DNA of 64,000 bases from Limosilactobacillus mucosae DSM 13345. Its GTDB lineage: Bacteria > Bacillota > Bacilli > Lactobacillales > Lactobacillaceae. Numbering within the stretch: position 1 is the first letter of the stretch; each line of letters starts with the position of its first letter. The DNA is taken from assembly GCF_001436025.1 (NCBI RefSeq), contig NZ_AZEQ01000006.1, positions 40,523-104,522 on the forward strand, given 5' to 3'. The translations under genes were made by a program, and so were the position numbers. The notes under the pieces were generated by a model. That model did not search any database. It saw only the letters and a program-made list of their open reading frames with translations, and was not told the DNA's origin. Positions 50,656 to 60,321 of this stretch are shown piece by piece.

Positions 50656-51519
50656 GTGGCAACATTGATCGACGGTCGGGCATTGGCTAAAGAAGTCAAC
50701 GCCCACACTAAGCAGCGTATTGAGAAGCTAAAGGAAAAAGGCGTTACGCCGGGGATTGCAACGATTTTGGTTGGTGATGATCCAGCCAGCCAGATCTACA
50801 CGCGCAGCAAGGAAAAAAAGGCGCACAGTCTGGGGATGAAGTCGGTACGAGAACAATTGCCGGCCTCAACTACGCAAGCTGAACTGGTACAGGCGGTTGA
50901 GCACTTAAACAGTGATCCATCGATTCACGCAATCCTGGTGCAAGAGCCGCTGCCTAATCATCTTGATGACACGGCAATCGTTAATCTGATTGATCCGCTC
51001 AAAGACGTTGATGGTTTTCATCCCATCAATGTCGGTAAGCTCTATAACAACGTTCAAGGCAATTATCCAGTTGCCTGCACGCCACGGGGAATTATGACGA
51101 TGCTGCGCCATTACCACGTTCCATTGGCCAGCCAGGACGTTGTGATCGTTGGCCGCAGCACGCTGGTCAGTCGGCCGCTGCAGGCGCTGCTGATCAATGA
51201 GGATGCCACGGTAACGATTACCGGACGGCGCACTAAGGATTTAGCTAAGCGAACGCGTGAAGCTGATATTCTGGTCGTAGCAGCCGGCGTGCCTAATTTG
51301 ATCAAGGCCGATGCCGTTAAGCCGGGAGCCACGGTGATCGATGTCGGCATCAATCGGCTGGATGACGGGACGATCGTTGGCGACGTTGACTTTGAATCAG
51401 TCAAAGAGGTCGCGGGAATGATTACGCCCGTTCCAGGTGGGGTTGGTCCAATGACGATCGCCTCTTTAATGGAACAAACGGTTGATTTGGCAGAATGGAG
51501 CGCGGAAATTAATGGATAA
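50656..51519 (+). CDS. folD: Methylene-THF dehydrogenase/cyclohydrolase
   Basis: 287 residues. Bifunctional one-carbon enzyme using [21 protein letters not shown] has the catalytic Lys/Tyr, [25 protein letters not shown], and [12 protein letters not shown] start with AAGGAG upstream. xseA overlaps by eight bases at its end. Confidence 0.96.
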   Translation: MATLIDGRALAKEVNAHTKQRIEKLKEKGVTPGIATILVGDDPASQIYTRSKEKKAHSLGMKSVREQLPASTTQAELVQAVEHLNSDPSIHAILVQEPLPNHLDDTAIVNLIDPLKDVDGFHPINVGKLYNNVQGNYPVACTPRGIMTMLRHYHVPLASQDVVIVGRSTLVSRPLQALLINEDATVTITGRRTKDLAKRTREADILVVAAGVPNLIKADAVKPGATVIDVGINRLDDGTIVGDVDFESVKEVAGMITPVPGGVGPMTIASLMEQTVDLAEWSAEING

Positions 51520-52879
51520 AAAGGATTGCCTGACGGTTAATCAACTGACTCGCTATATCAAACGCAAATTTGATTTTGATCCTTATCTGCAAAAAAATCT
51601 TTGGATCGTTGGCAAGCTGACCAACTTTAAGCAAAGAGCACGCCATCAGTATTTTTCGCTTAAAGATGATGACGCGCCTGAAGATCAGCAGGCCGTAATC
51701 GATGCCGTCATGTTTGGCAGCGATTGGGAAAAAGTCGACTTCACACCGGAAAACGGCATGGAGGTTATCTTGGGCGGCAAGGTGACGGTCTATGAAAGAA
51801 ACGGCCGCTATCAGTTTTATGTCAATCGGATGCTGCCGGTTGGCGTCAGTGCAGCCCAGCTGGCATTTCAAGAAACCTATAAAAAACTGAAGGCCAGTGG
51901 GGTATTTTCGCATGCGCAAAATCCGCGGCCGCTGAATCGGTTTCCTAAGCGGATTGCGATTGTAACCAGCAATGATGGGGCCGTTAAGCATGATATGATT
52001 ACGCGGATTCGCAACAACAATCCCTTGGCTCAAGTGGTTTTTTATCCAGCGCAGGTACAAGGCGAGCGGGCTGCTGAGGATCTGGCCCGCCAGATACAGC
52101 GCGCTGGCATCAATGGCACGTTTGATACGCTGATCGTGGCGCGGGGCGGCGGCTCGGAAGAAGATCTGATGCCGTTCAACTCAGAAATCGTGGCGCGAGC
52201 AGTAGCGGCCAGCCCGATTCCCGTAATCTCAGGGGTTGGTCATGAAACTGATACGACCATCTGTGATCTGGCGGCTGATTATCGGGCTCAGGTACCGGGA
52301 CTGGCAGCGGAAATGGCGACCCAGCTGCATTTGCTGGACATTCTGACTGAACTGCAGCGGGCCCGTACGCAGATGGCTAATACGATTCAGAACCAACTGC
52401 AGCAGGCCCAGCAGCAGCTGCAGGTCCTGACCAGCAGCTATGTATTTTCTCAGCCTGCTCGTCTGTATGAAGGCGAACAGCAGCATGTTGATCAGCTGAC
52501 TGAAAAGCTGCAGCAGTCCATGCAGTGGCGCCTTTCGCAAACCAGCCACGACTGGCAGCGCTTGTTGGATTCGCTTTTATTGAATGCGCCAGCCAATCGA
52601 TTGCAGCAGAATCGACAACAGCTCACACAACTGCAGCAGGCAATGGTTCATGCCATGGATAAGCAGCTGCTGTCGGCAGGCGATCGGTTCAAGAATCTGC
52701 TCAGTCAGCTGGATTCACTGAGTCCGCTGAAAGTGATGGCGCGCGGCTACAGCTATGTGACCAAAGAAGATAATAAAGTCGTTGCCAGCACCAGTCAGCT
52801 GCAGCCTGATGAGCAAGTGGCGCTGCATTTTAGTGATGGCACGGCTGAAGCAGTAATCAAAAAAATCAATAAGAGGTAA
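51512..52879 (+). CDS. xseA: Exonuclease VII large subunit
   Basis: 455 residues. OB-fold N-terminal domain (about 5-100), catalytic core with [10 protein letters not shown] and [20 protein letters not shown], then a Gln-rich coiled coil (about 270-400). The start at 51512 lies inside the end of folD. Degrades single-stranded DNA together with XseB. The frame extends to 51482 but the overlap start has the correct N-terminus. Confidence 0.95.
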   Translation: MDKKDCLTVNQLTRYIKRKFDFDPYLQKNLWIVGKLTNFKQRARHQYFSLKDDDAPEDQQAVIDAVMFGSDWEKVDFTPENGMEVILGGKVTVYERNGRYQFYVNRMLPVGVSAAQLAFQETYKKLKASGVFSHAQNPRPLNRFPKRIAIVTSNDGAVKHDMITRIRNNNPLAQVVFYPAQVQGERAAEDLARQIQRAGINGTFDTLIVARGGGSEEDLMPFNSEIVARAVAASPIPVISGVGHETDTTICDLAADYRAQVPGLAAEMATQLHLLDILTELQRARTQMANTIQNQLQQAQQQLQVLTSSYVFSQPARLYEGEQQHVDQLTEKLQQSMQWRLSQTSHDWQRLLDSLLLNAPANRLQQNRQQLTQLQQAMVHAMDKQLLSAGDRFKNLLSQLDSLSPLKVMARGYSYVTKEDNKVVASTSQLQPDEQVALHFSDGTAEAVIKKINKR

Positions 52880-52882
52880 AAA

Positions 52883-53197
52883 ATGGCAAAACAACCTAGC
52901 TTTGAAGAACAGATGAGTCAGTTGCAGCAAATCGTCAACGAGCTGCAGCAGGGCAATCTGTCTTTGGAAGAATCATTGAATGAATTCAAAACCGGTATGG
53001 AATTGGCAAACGGTCTGCAAAAACAGCTGCAAAACGCTGAGGCCACGGTTGCCCATCTGATGAAAGACGATGGCAAGGAAGTCGAGGATCCAACCGACAG
53101 CCGCAGCGATGATGGCTCAGGACACCAGGGATACCGTTCACAGTTTAGCGGCCAGGGATTTGAAGACGGTCAGGACGATAACGTTGATCTTTTCTAA
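52883..53197 (+). CDS. xseB: Exonuclease VII small subunit
   Basis: 104 residues. SFEEQMSQLQQIVNELQQGN and LSLEESLNEFKTGMELA are the typical two-helix XseB core (about 1-70). The C-terminal 35 residues form an acidic, Asp/Gly-rich tail beyond the usual length. It follows xseA by three bases and precedes ispA by 27. Confidence 0.93.
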   Translation: MAKQPSFEEQMSQLQQIVNELQQGNLSLEESLNEFKTGMELANGLQKQLQNAEATVAHLMKDDGKEVEDPTDSRSDDGSGHQGYRSQFSGQGFEDGQDDNVDLF

Positions 53198-53224
53198 TTT
53201 GCGATTAATGAAAGGAATGAGCAA

Positions 53225-54100
53225 ATGGTCAGCACGATAACGGAACTTAAAACACGGATCGATGCCTATCTGGACCAGGCTCTGCCAATGGACATCGACC
53301 AGCCGACTTTAAAAGAATCAATGTGCTACTCGGTTGAAGCAGGCGGCAAACGCTTACGGCCGGCACTGACATTGGCAACGATTGAGATGCTGGGCAAAAA
53401 GATCGACCAGAATGCGCTGCGGGCTGCCTGTGCCTTAGAGCTGCTGCATACCTACTCGCTGATTCATGATGATCTGCCAGCAATGGACAATGATGATCTG
53501 CGGCGGGGCGAGCCAACCAATCACGTCAAGTTTGGCGCGGGGATGGCGACGCTGGCTGGTGATGGCTTGCTGACGCTGGCTTTTCAATGGCTGACGGACA
53601 ATCAGCTGCCAGTTGACGTTCAGGCAAATCTAACGCTGGCTTTGGCTAAGGCGGCCGGTCCCAGCGGTATGGTTGCTGGACAGGCACGCGATATCGAGGG
53701 CGAGGGTCAGCATCTGAAGCTAACCGAGCTGCAGTATCTGCATCGCCAAAAAACGGGAGCACTGCTCAAATACGCGGTTCAGGCAGGTGGCATCATCACT
53801 GAGCAGCCGGTTACAGTCATTGACCTTTTAGGAACGTTTGGCGCGCAGTTTGGCTTAGCTTTTCAGATCTATGACGACATCATGGACGTGGTAGCCACGC
53901 CAGCACAGATGGGCAAGGCAACTCAAAAAGACGCCGCTGAGCAAAAAAACACTTATCCAGGACTGTTGGGACTTGATGGTGCTAAAGAACAGCTGCAAAA
54001 AGCCCTTGTTCAGGCAAAAAATGCTCAACAGCAGCTGGCAGAACTGACAGGACGATCAATGGCTGGTTTTGATCAATTTTTGGCATACTTTAAACTATAG
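53225..54100 (+). CDS. ispA: Geranylgeranyl/farnesyl diphosphate synthase
   Basis: 291 residues, short-chain prenyl transferase. First Asp-rich motif HDDLPAMDND, second IYDDIMDV, and GGKRLRPAL at the N-terminus. It makes farnesyl diphosphate for undecaprenyl and other isoprenoids. Standard in the nusB-recN operon. A TlyA-type gene follows after nine bases. Confidence 0.95.
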   Translation: MVSTITELKTRIDAYLDQALPMDIDQPTLKESMCYSVEAGGKRLRPALTLATIEMLGKKIDQNALRAACALELLHTYSLIHDDLPAMDNDDLRRGEPTNHVKFGAGMATLAGDGLLTLAFQWLTDNQLPVDVQANLTLALAKAAGPSGMVAGQARDIEGEGQHLKLTELQYLHRQKTGALLKYAVQAGGIITEQPVTVIDLLGTFGAQFGLAFQIYDDIMDVVATPAQMGKATQKDAAEQKNTYPGLLGLDGAKEQLQKALVQAKNAQQQLAELTGRSMAGFDQFLAYFKL

Positions 54101-54109
54101 GACGAGATT

Positions 54110-54934
54110 ATGATTGAAAAAGAACGCGTTGATATTTTACTAGTCAAGCAGGGCCTGTTCGATTCCAGAGAACAAGCCAAGCGTGCCGTAATGGCTGGCG
54201 AGATCCTAGGCAAGAACAATGAGCGCCTTGATAAGCCAGGGCAAAAGATTCCCGTTACGACAACGCTGCACATGAAGGGCAAGAAGATGCCGTACGTCAG
54301 CCGAGGTGGTCTGAAACTGGCCAAGGCACTCAAGGTATTTGACATCTCGGTTAAAGACAAAGTGGTACTGGATATTGGCAGCTCGACCGGCGGCTTTACC
54401 GACGTGATGCTGCAAAACGGCGCCAAGCTCAGCTATGCCTTAGATGTTGGTACCAATCAACTGGTTTGGCAGCTGCGGGACGATCCGCGCGTCGTGGTAA
54501 TGGAGCAGACCAACTTCCGCTACAGCAAGCTGGCTGATTTTACGCATGGTCAGCCGGAGTTTGCCTCGATTGACGTATCGTTTATTTCTTTGAGTCTGAT
54601 TCTGCCGCCACTGGCCCAGATTCTGAAAATGGGCGGCTCGGTCGTGGCCTTGATCAAGCCGCAGTTTGAAGCCGGTAAGGAGCATGTTGGTAAGCATGGC
54701 ATCGTTCGTGATCGTAAGGTGCATGAAGAAGTGCTGCAGCATGTTCTGGGCTTTGCAACCGCAGATCATTTCGATGTTTTAGGTTTGGATTTCTCGCCAA
54801 TCAAAGGCGGTCAAGGGAATATTGAATTTTTGGCGCACCTGCAACTGGTTGATCGAGAAGGCCGCATCGCACCAGAAGTTGACATCGACCAGACGATCAG
54901 CGCGGCTTATGCAGAACTGAACAAGCAGGATTAG
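54110..54934 (+). CDS. TlyA-family rRNA methyltransferase (S4 plus FtsJ domain)
   Basis: 274 residues. S4 RNA-binding domain (about 5-65; RVDILLVKQGLFDSREQAKRA), then FtsJ-type SAM domain with VVLDIGSSTGGFTDVML and VALIKPQFE. Family members methylate ribose in rRNA; some are linked to capreomycin sensitivity. Located between ispA and argR in the conserved Firmicute order (yqxC). Confidence 0.92.
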   Translation: MIEKERVDILLVKQGLFDSREQAKRAVMAGEILGKNNERLDKPGQKIPVTTTLHMKGKKMPYVSRGGLKLAKALKVFDISVKDKVVLDIGSSTGGFTDVMLQNGAKLSYALDVGTNQLVWQLRDDPRVVVMEQTNFRYSKLADFTHGQPEFASIDVSFISLSLILPPLAQILKMGGSVVALIKPQFEAGKEHVGKHGIVRDRKVHEEVLQHVLGFATADHFDVLGLDFSPIKGGQGNIEFLAHLQLVDREGRIAPEVDIDQTISAAYAELNKQD

Positions 54935-54951
54935 TTTTGGAGGTTTTGTCA

Positions 54952-55401
54952 ATGAAAAAATCAGAACGTCAGCGACACATTCAAGAAATTATTTCCAATC
55001 AATACGTCGAACGTCAAGAAGATCTGGTCAAGCTGCTGGCCAAATCCGGCATTCGCGTCACGCAGGCTACGATTTCACGCGACATCAAGGATATGCAGCT
55101 GCTCAAGGTGCCAAGCGTAGGCGGCGGCTATCACTACAGCCTGCCAGCCCGGCGTCAGGACAATAAAGAAGAACGGCTGGCAAACGTGATGGGGAATGAG
55201 TTGCAGGAAATGAAACGCAGCGATCGTTTCGTATCCTTGTCAATGCGGCCAGGCAACGGTCCGGTAGCCGCCATGCTGATCAATCAGATGAAATATCCCA
55301 CGGTGTTTACCGCGATTGGCGATGACGCTACGGTTTTGATCGTCTGTCACTCTGCCGGGGCTGCCGTTGAATTTGAACGTACGCTGCAGGCACTGCGCTA
55401 G
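54952..55401 (+). CDS. argR: Arginine repressor ArgR
   Basis: 149 residues. N-terminal winged helix (ERQRHIQEIISNQYVERQED, VTQATISRDIKDMQL), C-terminal arginine-binding hexamer domain with GDDATVLIVC. The ATG at 54952 has GGAGG nine bases upstream; the longer frame from 54937 overlaps that site. Regulates arginine metabolism; adjacent to recN as usual. Confidence 0.94.
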   Translation: MKKSERQRHIQEIISNQYVERQEDLVKLLAKSGIRVTQATISRDIKDMQLLKVPSVGGGYHYSLPARRQDNKEERLANVMGNELQEMKRSDRFVSLSMRPGNGPVAAMLINQMKYPTVFTAIGDDATVLIVCHSAGAAVEFERTLQALR

Positions 55402-55416
55402 ACTGGGTGATCGGCT

Positions 55417-57096
55417 ATGCTACAGGAACTGACAATTGATAATTTAGCGATTATCGAGCATTTAACGCTGGATTTTAGCGATCAGATGACGGTTTTGACT
55501 GGTGAGACCGGGGCCGGCAAGTCCATTATTATCGATGCGGTGGGTTTATTGGCTGGCAATCGCGGCTCACAGGAGTTTATTCGGCATGGCGAAGAAAAGC
55601 TTCATCTGCAGGGCCAGTTCACATTACCGGATGATCAGCGCGTTTTTGCATTACTGGATGATCTGGGAATTGAACGTGATGATGGCACGCTGATTATTTC
55701 GCGCGAGATTCATCGCAATGGCCGCAACGTGATCCGGGTCAATGGCGCGCTGATCAATACTGCCACGCTGCGTAGAATCGGTGCTCATCTGGTTGATATT
55801 CAAGGGCAAAACGATCATCAGCAGCTGATGCAGCCAGAAAACCATCTACACATGCTCGATCAGTTTGCAGCCGACCAGGTTAAGCCGCTGTTGTCCAAAT
55901 ATCAAGAGGCCTATCGGCGCTATGCCAAATTGAAGGCAACGCTGAGCCGCAAGCAGGCTGACTCGCAGCAGTGGGCCCAGCGTCTGGACATGCTGCGCTA
56001 CCAGGTTAAAGAAATCAGTGCTGCCGATCTGCACGCCAATGAAGAAGATGAGCTGACCAGCGAGCGCGACCGCTTAGAGCATTTTCAACAGATCAACAAT
56101 GCGCTGCAGCTGGTCGTCGGAATCTTAAATGAAGGCGAGGCACCGGTTTTGGATCAGGTTGCCCAGGCAATGAATGAGGTTCAAGAAATCGCACCGTTTG
56201 ACTCGGCCTATGATGAGTTGAGCAAGTCGCTTGGGGATGCCTACTATTCGCTTCAGGATGCTGCCAATGCCGCCAGTCGTCAGTTAGACATGCTTGAATT
56301 CGATGACGGCCGTCTGGAACAGATCAATGAACGGCTGACCATTATTGGTGATTTGGAACGCAAGTATGGCGATACGGTTGAAGACGTCTTGGCATATTAT
56401 GAAAAGATTCATAAGGAACTGTCGACGATGGAGCAGACCGCCGATTCAGATGATGAGCTTAAGCAGCAGCTGGCCGCGGTGACTGGTGAGCTGCAAAAAC
56501 TGGGCGGTGAATTGAGCCAGGTTCGTCAAAAAGCCGCTCATCAGCTCAATGGCCAGGTTCATCAGCAGCTAAAAGAACTCTATATGGACAAAGCCATTTT
56601 TGAGGTTAAGTTTCATCAAAATGAGTCGATGACCTTTTATCCGGATGGGATTGACAATGTTGAGTTCTATATTCAAACCAACCCTGGCGAAAGCATGGGG
56701 CCATTGGTAAAGATTGCCTCTGGCGGGGAGCTTTCGCGGGTCATGCTGGCCTTAAAGACGATTTTTGCGCAGCATGAGGGCGTTACCTCAATTATTTTTG
56801 ACGAGGTTGATACGGGGGTCAGCGGTCGCGTTGCTCAGGCCATTGCCGATAAGATCAAGCTGATTGCCCAGCATTCACAGGTTTTGTGCATTACGCATCT
56901 GCCGCAGGTTGCCGCCGTTGCTCAGCATCATTTTCTGATTCAAAAAACCGTGCAGAACAACCGTACGACGACGCACGTTACGATTCTGCATCCTGAAGAA
57001 CGAATTAATGAATTGGCTCGGATGATCTCAGGTGAAGAAATTACCAAGCTGAGTCGCGAGCATGCTAAAGAATTATTGCAGATGGCGCATTCATAA
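55417..57096 (+). CDS. recN: DNA repair protein RecN
   Basis: 559 residues, SMC-like. Walker A GETGAGKSIIID near residue 30, a coiled-coil middle (about 150-370), ABC signature ASGGELSRVMLA, Walker B IIFDEVDTGVSG. Acts in double-strand break repair. The gmk/rpoZ genes that often follow recN are not present; a 721-base non-coding stretch follows. Confidence 0.95.
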   Translation: MLQELTIDNLAIIEHLTLDFSDQMTVLTGETGAGKSIIIDAVGLLAGNRGSQEFIRHGEEKLHLQGQFTLPDDQRVFALLDDLGIERDDGTLIISREIHRNGRNVIRVNGALINTATLRRIGAHLVDIQGQNDHQQLMQPENHLHMLDQFAADQVKPLLSKYQEAYRRYAKLKATLSRKQADSQQWAQRLDMLRYQVKEISAADLHANEEDELTSERDRLEHFQQINNALQLVVGILNEGEAPVLDQVAQAMNEVQEIAPFDSAYDELSKSLGDAYYSLQDAANAASRQLDMLEFDDGRLEQINERLTIIGDLERKYGDTVEDVLAYYEKIHKELSTMEQTADSDDELKQQLAAVTGELQKLGGELSQVRQKAAHQLNGQVHQQLKELYMDKAIFEVKFHQNESMTFYPDGIDNVEFYIQTNPGESMGPLVKIASGGELSRVMLALKTIFAQHEGVTSIIFDEVDTGVSGRVAQAIADKIKLIAQHSQVLCITHLPQVAAVAQHHFLIQKTVQNNRTTTHVTILHPEERINELARMISGEEITKLSREHAKELLQMAHS

Positions 57097-57263
57097 TCCA
57101 CGCTAGGTTTAGCATTTGCGGGTGCGTCACGTTAAGCTGCTAGGTGCTTTACATCCGTGAACGTGCAGAAGTTGGATTGAAATATATGGATGCGATTATC
57201 CAGCTGCTGCCGCTAAGATTACGGAATTTTCGATTAAGGATACAAATCAGCTTGGTGAAAAGT

Positions 57264-57306
57264 AAAAATGGGACTCCTTGTCAAACGACTGGGGTCCCAT
57301 TTTTTA
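57264..57306 (+). terminator. Terminator in the recN-PadR gap
   Basis: AAAATGGGAC and GTCCCATTTT pair, with inner CC/GG and T6 after. It may end readthrough from recN or from a lost gene. Confidence 0.8.
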
Positions 57307-57764
57307 TTGGCTTGCTATCCAATCAGTGTAAAAACTGCTTAAAATCAAGCTTTGATCATTGAATTAACTTGTTGGTCAAAGAAGCAAATGATGAATATCG
57401 AAATCGAATTACGATCATCGAGTCAGTCAGCGGATAGTCGCAAAAGCCGCAATCGAATATGTTGTTGAAATCGGGTCGGTTATTAGATTTTGGCGGATCG
57501 ATCATTAAGCAGAGGTGTTTGAGTACATCGCAATGTTTATGGGGCGAATGATTTGATTTTCAGCTGATCGTGAAGTTTAGTTCTATTGGCGATGAACCAG
57601 AAGAAAACGGTAGCTATTATAGGCGGAAAATGGTAATCACGTGCTATCCTTCATTACCTAATGATTCCTAAGATGGCAGTGGACTAAACGATAAAAGATC
57701 AAGTGTTATCGGAAAAGTTAGGAATCAACTGATTAAAATTCAGTGGTATCTATTTGCCTCAATA

Positions 57765-57783
57765 TATTATATACGATATAATA
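57765..57783 (+). promoter_or_regulatory. PadR-operon promoter/operator palindrome
   Basis: TATTATAT and ATATAATA arms with a three-base spacer form a 19-base palindrome; TATAAT at 57777-57782 inside it is the -10. It is 35 bases before the PadR start, so PadR binding here would repress its own operon. Confidence 0.6.
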
Positions 57784-57817
57784 TTATAAAATAAAACTGA
57801 AAGAGGCGAAACGAGAG

Positions 57818-58162
57818 ATGAAAATTCAAGTTTCAGCTGATCTTTTGGATGGCTTGGTGCTGGCGCTGCTTGAACGCAAAGATTACTACGGCTACGCGCT
57901 GACTCAAGACATGCAAAAAGCGATTACGATTTCAGAATCCACTCTTTATCCGGTATTGCGCCGGCTAAAAAGAGATCAGTTCGTTGAAACGTATGATCAG
58001 CCATATCATGGACGCAATCGCCGCTATTATCGCATTACGTCTGCTGGTGAATCACATCTGGCACGCGTTAAGCAGGTATGGAAAGACTATAAGGAAAGCC
58101 TCGATTCGATTTTTGAGGTCAGCAAATATCCTGTAAAGGAGGATCAGACACATGACTTCTGA
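57818..58162 (+). CDS. PadR-family regulator
   Basis: 114 residues. Winged helix with DGLVLALLERKDYYGYALTQDM, ISESTLYPVLRRLKRDQFV, and RNRRYYRITSAGESHL. The PadR/DUF1700/DUF4097 set is a known arrangement for envelope-stress systems. GAGGCG upstream of the ATG. The next gene overlaps by 11 bases. Confidence 0.92.
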   Translation: MKIQVSADLLDGLVLALLERKDYYGYALTQDMQKAITISESTLYPVLRRLKRDQFVETYDQPYHGRNRRYYRITSAGESHLARVKQVWKDYKESLDSIFEVSKYPVKEDQTHDF

Positions 58163-58757
58163 AACTGCAAAGTACATGCAGATGTTAAGACGTTACCTTC
58201 GCAAGCTGCCAGATGATGAGATTGATGACATCGTTGAATTCTACAGTGAGTATTTGGCAGATGCCGGCATTGATACCAAAGCAGAAATTGAACAGGAACT
58301 AGGAACACCGCGTCAGCTTGCATTAAAGATACTTGCTGATCACTCCATCAAAGAAGAGGCTGAAGATCAGCGGGTAGTCTCAAAAACCAAGATTAAGACG
58401 ACATGGCTGATCATTCTTGCGCTGTTGGCCACTCCGGCAACCTTGATTATCGGCTTGATTCTGCTGAGCGTGCTGATTGCCATCTTTGCAGTCGTCTTTA
58501 GTGGCGTGGTGGTAGTTATATCGCTTGCCGGGGGTGGCATCTTCCTAACGGCGGCGGCTATCTTTACCGGTCTGAGTCTTTTGTTTACCAACCTGGGGAC
58601 AGGACTTTTCTACCTAGGGATTGGCTTGCTCGGATTAGGACTGTTGCTGATCGTGATTCCACTCGTCTGGGGCTGTTCTGTCTGGATCGTTAAGGCATGC
58701 ACGCGCCTCGTTCAGCACGTCTATTACAAGTACATCAAAAAGGAGGCGGCAAAATGA
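58152..58757 (+). CDS. HAAS/DUF1700 membrane protein
   Basis: 201 residues. N-terminal HAAS domain (YMQMLRRYLRKLPDDEIDDIV through EQELGTPRQLALKIL), then four hydrophobic helices (about 80-190). HAAS proteins are thought to act as sensors or partners of PadR-type regulators. Overlaps the previous and next gene ends, so the operon is tight. Confidence 0.9.
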   Translation: MTSETAKYMQMLRRYLRKLPDDEIDDIVEFYSEYLADAGIDTKAEIEQELGTPRQLALKILADHSIKEEAEDQRVVSKTKIKTTWLIILALLATPATLIIGLILLSVLIAIFAVVFSGVVVVISLAGGGIFLTAAAIFTGLSLLFTNLGTGLFYLGIGLLGLGLLLIVIPLVWGCSVWIVKACTRLVQHVYYKYIKKEAAK

Positions 58758-59725
58758 AAAAGACCATTGTAAGCGGCCTGGTCATCACGGTGATTGGCGC
58801 TGTTGTGCTGGCGTTTGGCATTGGGATGCATGGTCAGCGGGCAGTAATTTTTGACGGCTTGACTCCGCACGTGATATCAAAGGCCAAGACAACACGGACC
58901 CAAACCTATGCCAAAGCTGAGCGGATTAAGGCAGACGTAAGCGATATGAATGTCGTTGTCAAATCGGGCAAGACCTTTTCTGTTAAGTATGCCGGTGAAA
59001 AGATCAATCAGCCAACCATTCAAAAGAAAAACGGTACGGTGATCATCAATTCTAAGAGTCATAAGCATGGCTTTAGCTTTAATGGCTTCAGTTTTTCTTC
59101 AACTGGCTTTTATCATGGCGCGGCAAATGACAAGCTGACGATTACGGTACCAGAGAACGTAAATCTCAAGCATTTGGCGCTGCGGGTTAGTGATGGCAAA
59201 GTCATTCAAGAACCAGCTGCCAAGATGAAAATCGAAAAATATGATTTACGGGTAAATGATGCCAGTCAAGTCAGCTTGAGCAATCTGGAAATTGAGCGGG
59301 CCGACTTCCGACTCAATGATACGGATACTGCTTTTAATGGCGTAACGATCAACAATGGCCAGCTGCATCTTAGCGACAATGATCTTGCCGTTAACGATTC
59401 TACTTTAACCAAGATGCTGATTCAGACGGCTGATTCAGATATTACAATGAATTCCGTTGCCTTGGATGGCGGCAGTCTCAGTACCCAGGATGGCGACGTT
59501 CATTTTAACGACATCACGATTGCCAATGGCTACACGATTACAGCCAAGGATGGCGACGTGGAAGCATTAAATACTAAAGCGGATGGCTACTCAACTTCGG
59601 TCAGCGACGGCGACAATCGCTTATTCAATCAGTCCAATGACAATGGCGGCACGCTTACTCAAAACGATACCGCGCCAAATCGCCTGCAGGTCACGGCTTC
59701 TGATGGTGACGTAACGATTAGATAG
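58754..59725 (+). CDS. DUF4097 family putative beta-helix envelope protein
   Basis: 323 residues. N-terminal signal/membrane helix (MKKTIVSGLVITVIGAVVLA), then a repetitive region with DGxV/NDxD-type repeats (LRVSDGKV, LRVNDASQ, LSDNDLAV, TQDGDVHF, AKDGDVEA, SDGDN) typical of a right-handed beta helix. The start at 58754 has AAGGAGG and overlaps the previous stop. Likely exported and membrane-anchored. Function in stress sensing is inferred from the operon. Confidence 0.88.
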   Translation: MKKTIVSGLVITVIGAVVLAFGIGMHGQRAVIFDGLTPHVISKAKTTRTQTYAKAERIKADVSDMNVVVKSGKTFSVKYAGEKINQPTIQKKNGTVIINSKSHKHGFSFNGFSFSSTGFYHGAANDKLTITVPENVNLKHLALRVSDGKVIQEPAAKMKIEKYDLRVNDASQVSLSNLEIERADFRLNDTDTAFNGVTINNGQLHLSDNDLAVNDSTLTKMLIQTADSDITMNSVALDGGSLSTQDGDVHFNDITIANGYTITAKDGDVEALNTKADGYSTSVSDGDNRLFNQSNDNGGTLTQNDTAPNRLQVTASDGDVTIR

Positions 59726-59735
59726 GGGGATTATT

Positions 59736-59972
59736 ATGAAAAAGCTGACGAAATCAAACGATCGGATTATTGCCGGTGTTTGTGGCGGGATCGCGGATTA
59801 TTTTGGCTTTGACGCAACGATCGTACGACTGGTGACTGCCGCCCTGGCTCTTTTCACCGCGATTGTACCATCAGTCATTCTTTACCTGATTGCGGCAATG
59901 ATTATCCCAGACGCATCGCCAAAGAAAACTGTAGATGATGGCCCAGTTTTCTACGAGTCAGATAAAAAATAA
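59736..59972 (+). CDS. PspC-domain small membrane protein
   Basis: 78 residues. KKLTKSNDRIIAGVCGGIADYFG is the PspC domain opening, followed by one or two membrane helices and a charged end. PspC-type proteins respond to envelope stress. Last gene of the PadR operon. Confidence 0.93.
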   Translation: MKKLTKSNDRIIAGVCGGIADYFGFDATIVRLVTAALALFTAIVPSVILYLIAAMIIPDASPKKTVDDGPVFYESDKK

Positions 59973-59977
59973 TAACT

Positions 59978-60032
59978 AAAAATGCCCGGTGATTGTCAGC
60001 AGAAATAAGCTGATGATGGCAGGGCATTTTTG
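59978..60032 (+). terminator. Terminator after the PadR operon
   Basis: AAAAATGCCC and GGGCATTTTT with inner CAGC/GCTG pairs. Confidence 0.85.
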
Positions 60033-60321
60033 CTTGAATCGATTAGGTAAAATTCAATTATGAAATTTGAAAAAGGCGGTCTATTTGTATAGGTCGTCTT
60101 TTAATCATCATTCAATGTAATTTTTTGGCAACGCTTTCTTTTATGAAACGTGATCATACGAAGGCTTTATTAAAAAAATCCAAACCAGCGGGAAGCTTAA
60201 CGTTATTCACCATAAAACGGCTCCAGTCCAAAGATTGATACATTTTTAGCTGATTATCTTTACTCTTAGATTAAAAGCAAATAAACTTTGTATTAACTTT
60301 TGATTAGAAGGGAGCCTGCTT
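60033..60321. other. Intergenic region before the permease gene
   Basis: No gene. It has a hairpin with G-U pairs and T4 at about 60069-60102 and a CCR-like cre with two mismatches (TTGGCAACGCTTTCT at 60125-60139). The latter is weak support for carbon control. No riboswitch pattern is recognised. Confidence 0.4.

Larger units (their letters stand above)
57097..57817. other. Long non-coding gap with decayed coding-like stretches
   Basis: No gene with a ribosome site is found. A coding-like end (…KITEFSIKDTNQLGEK and a TAA near 57265) precedes the terminator at 57264-57306 and looks like the 3' end of a lost gene. 57363-57740 shows no long frame on either strand. The last 60 bases contain the promoter of the PadR operon. 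Confidence 0.5.

Noticed and set aside
57144..57362. 72-codon frame downstream of recN
   Set aside because: It runs across the terminator stem at 57264-57306, lacks a ribosome site, and its composition differs from the coding-like end in another frame.
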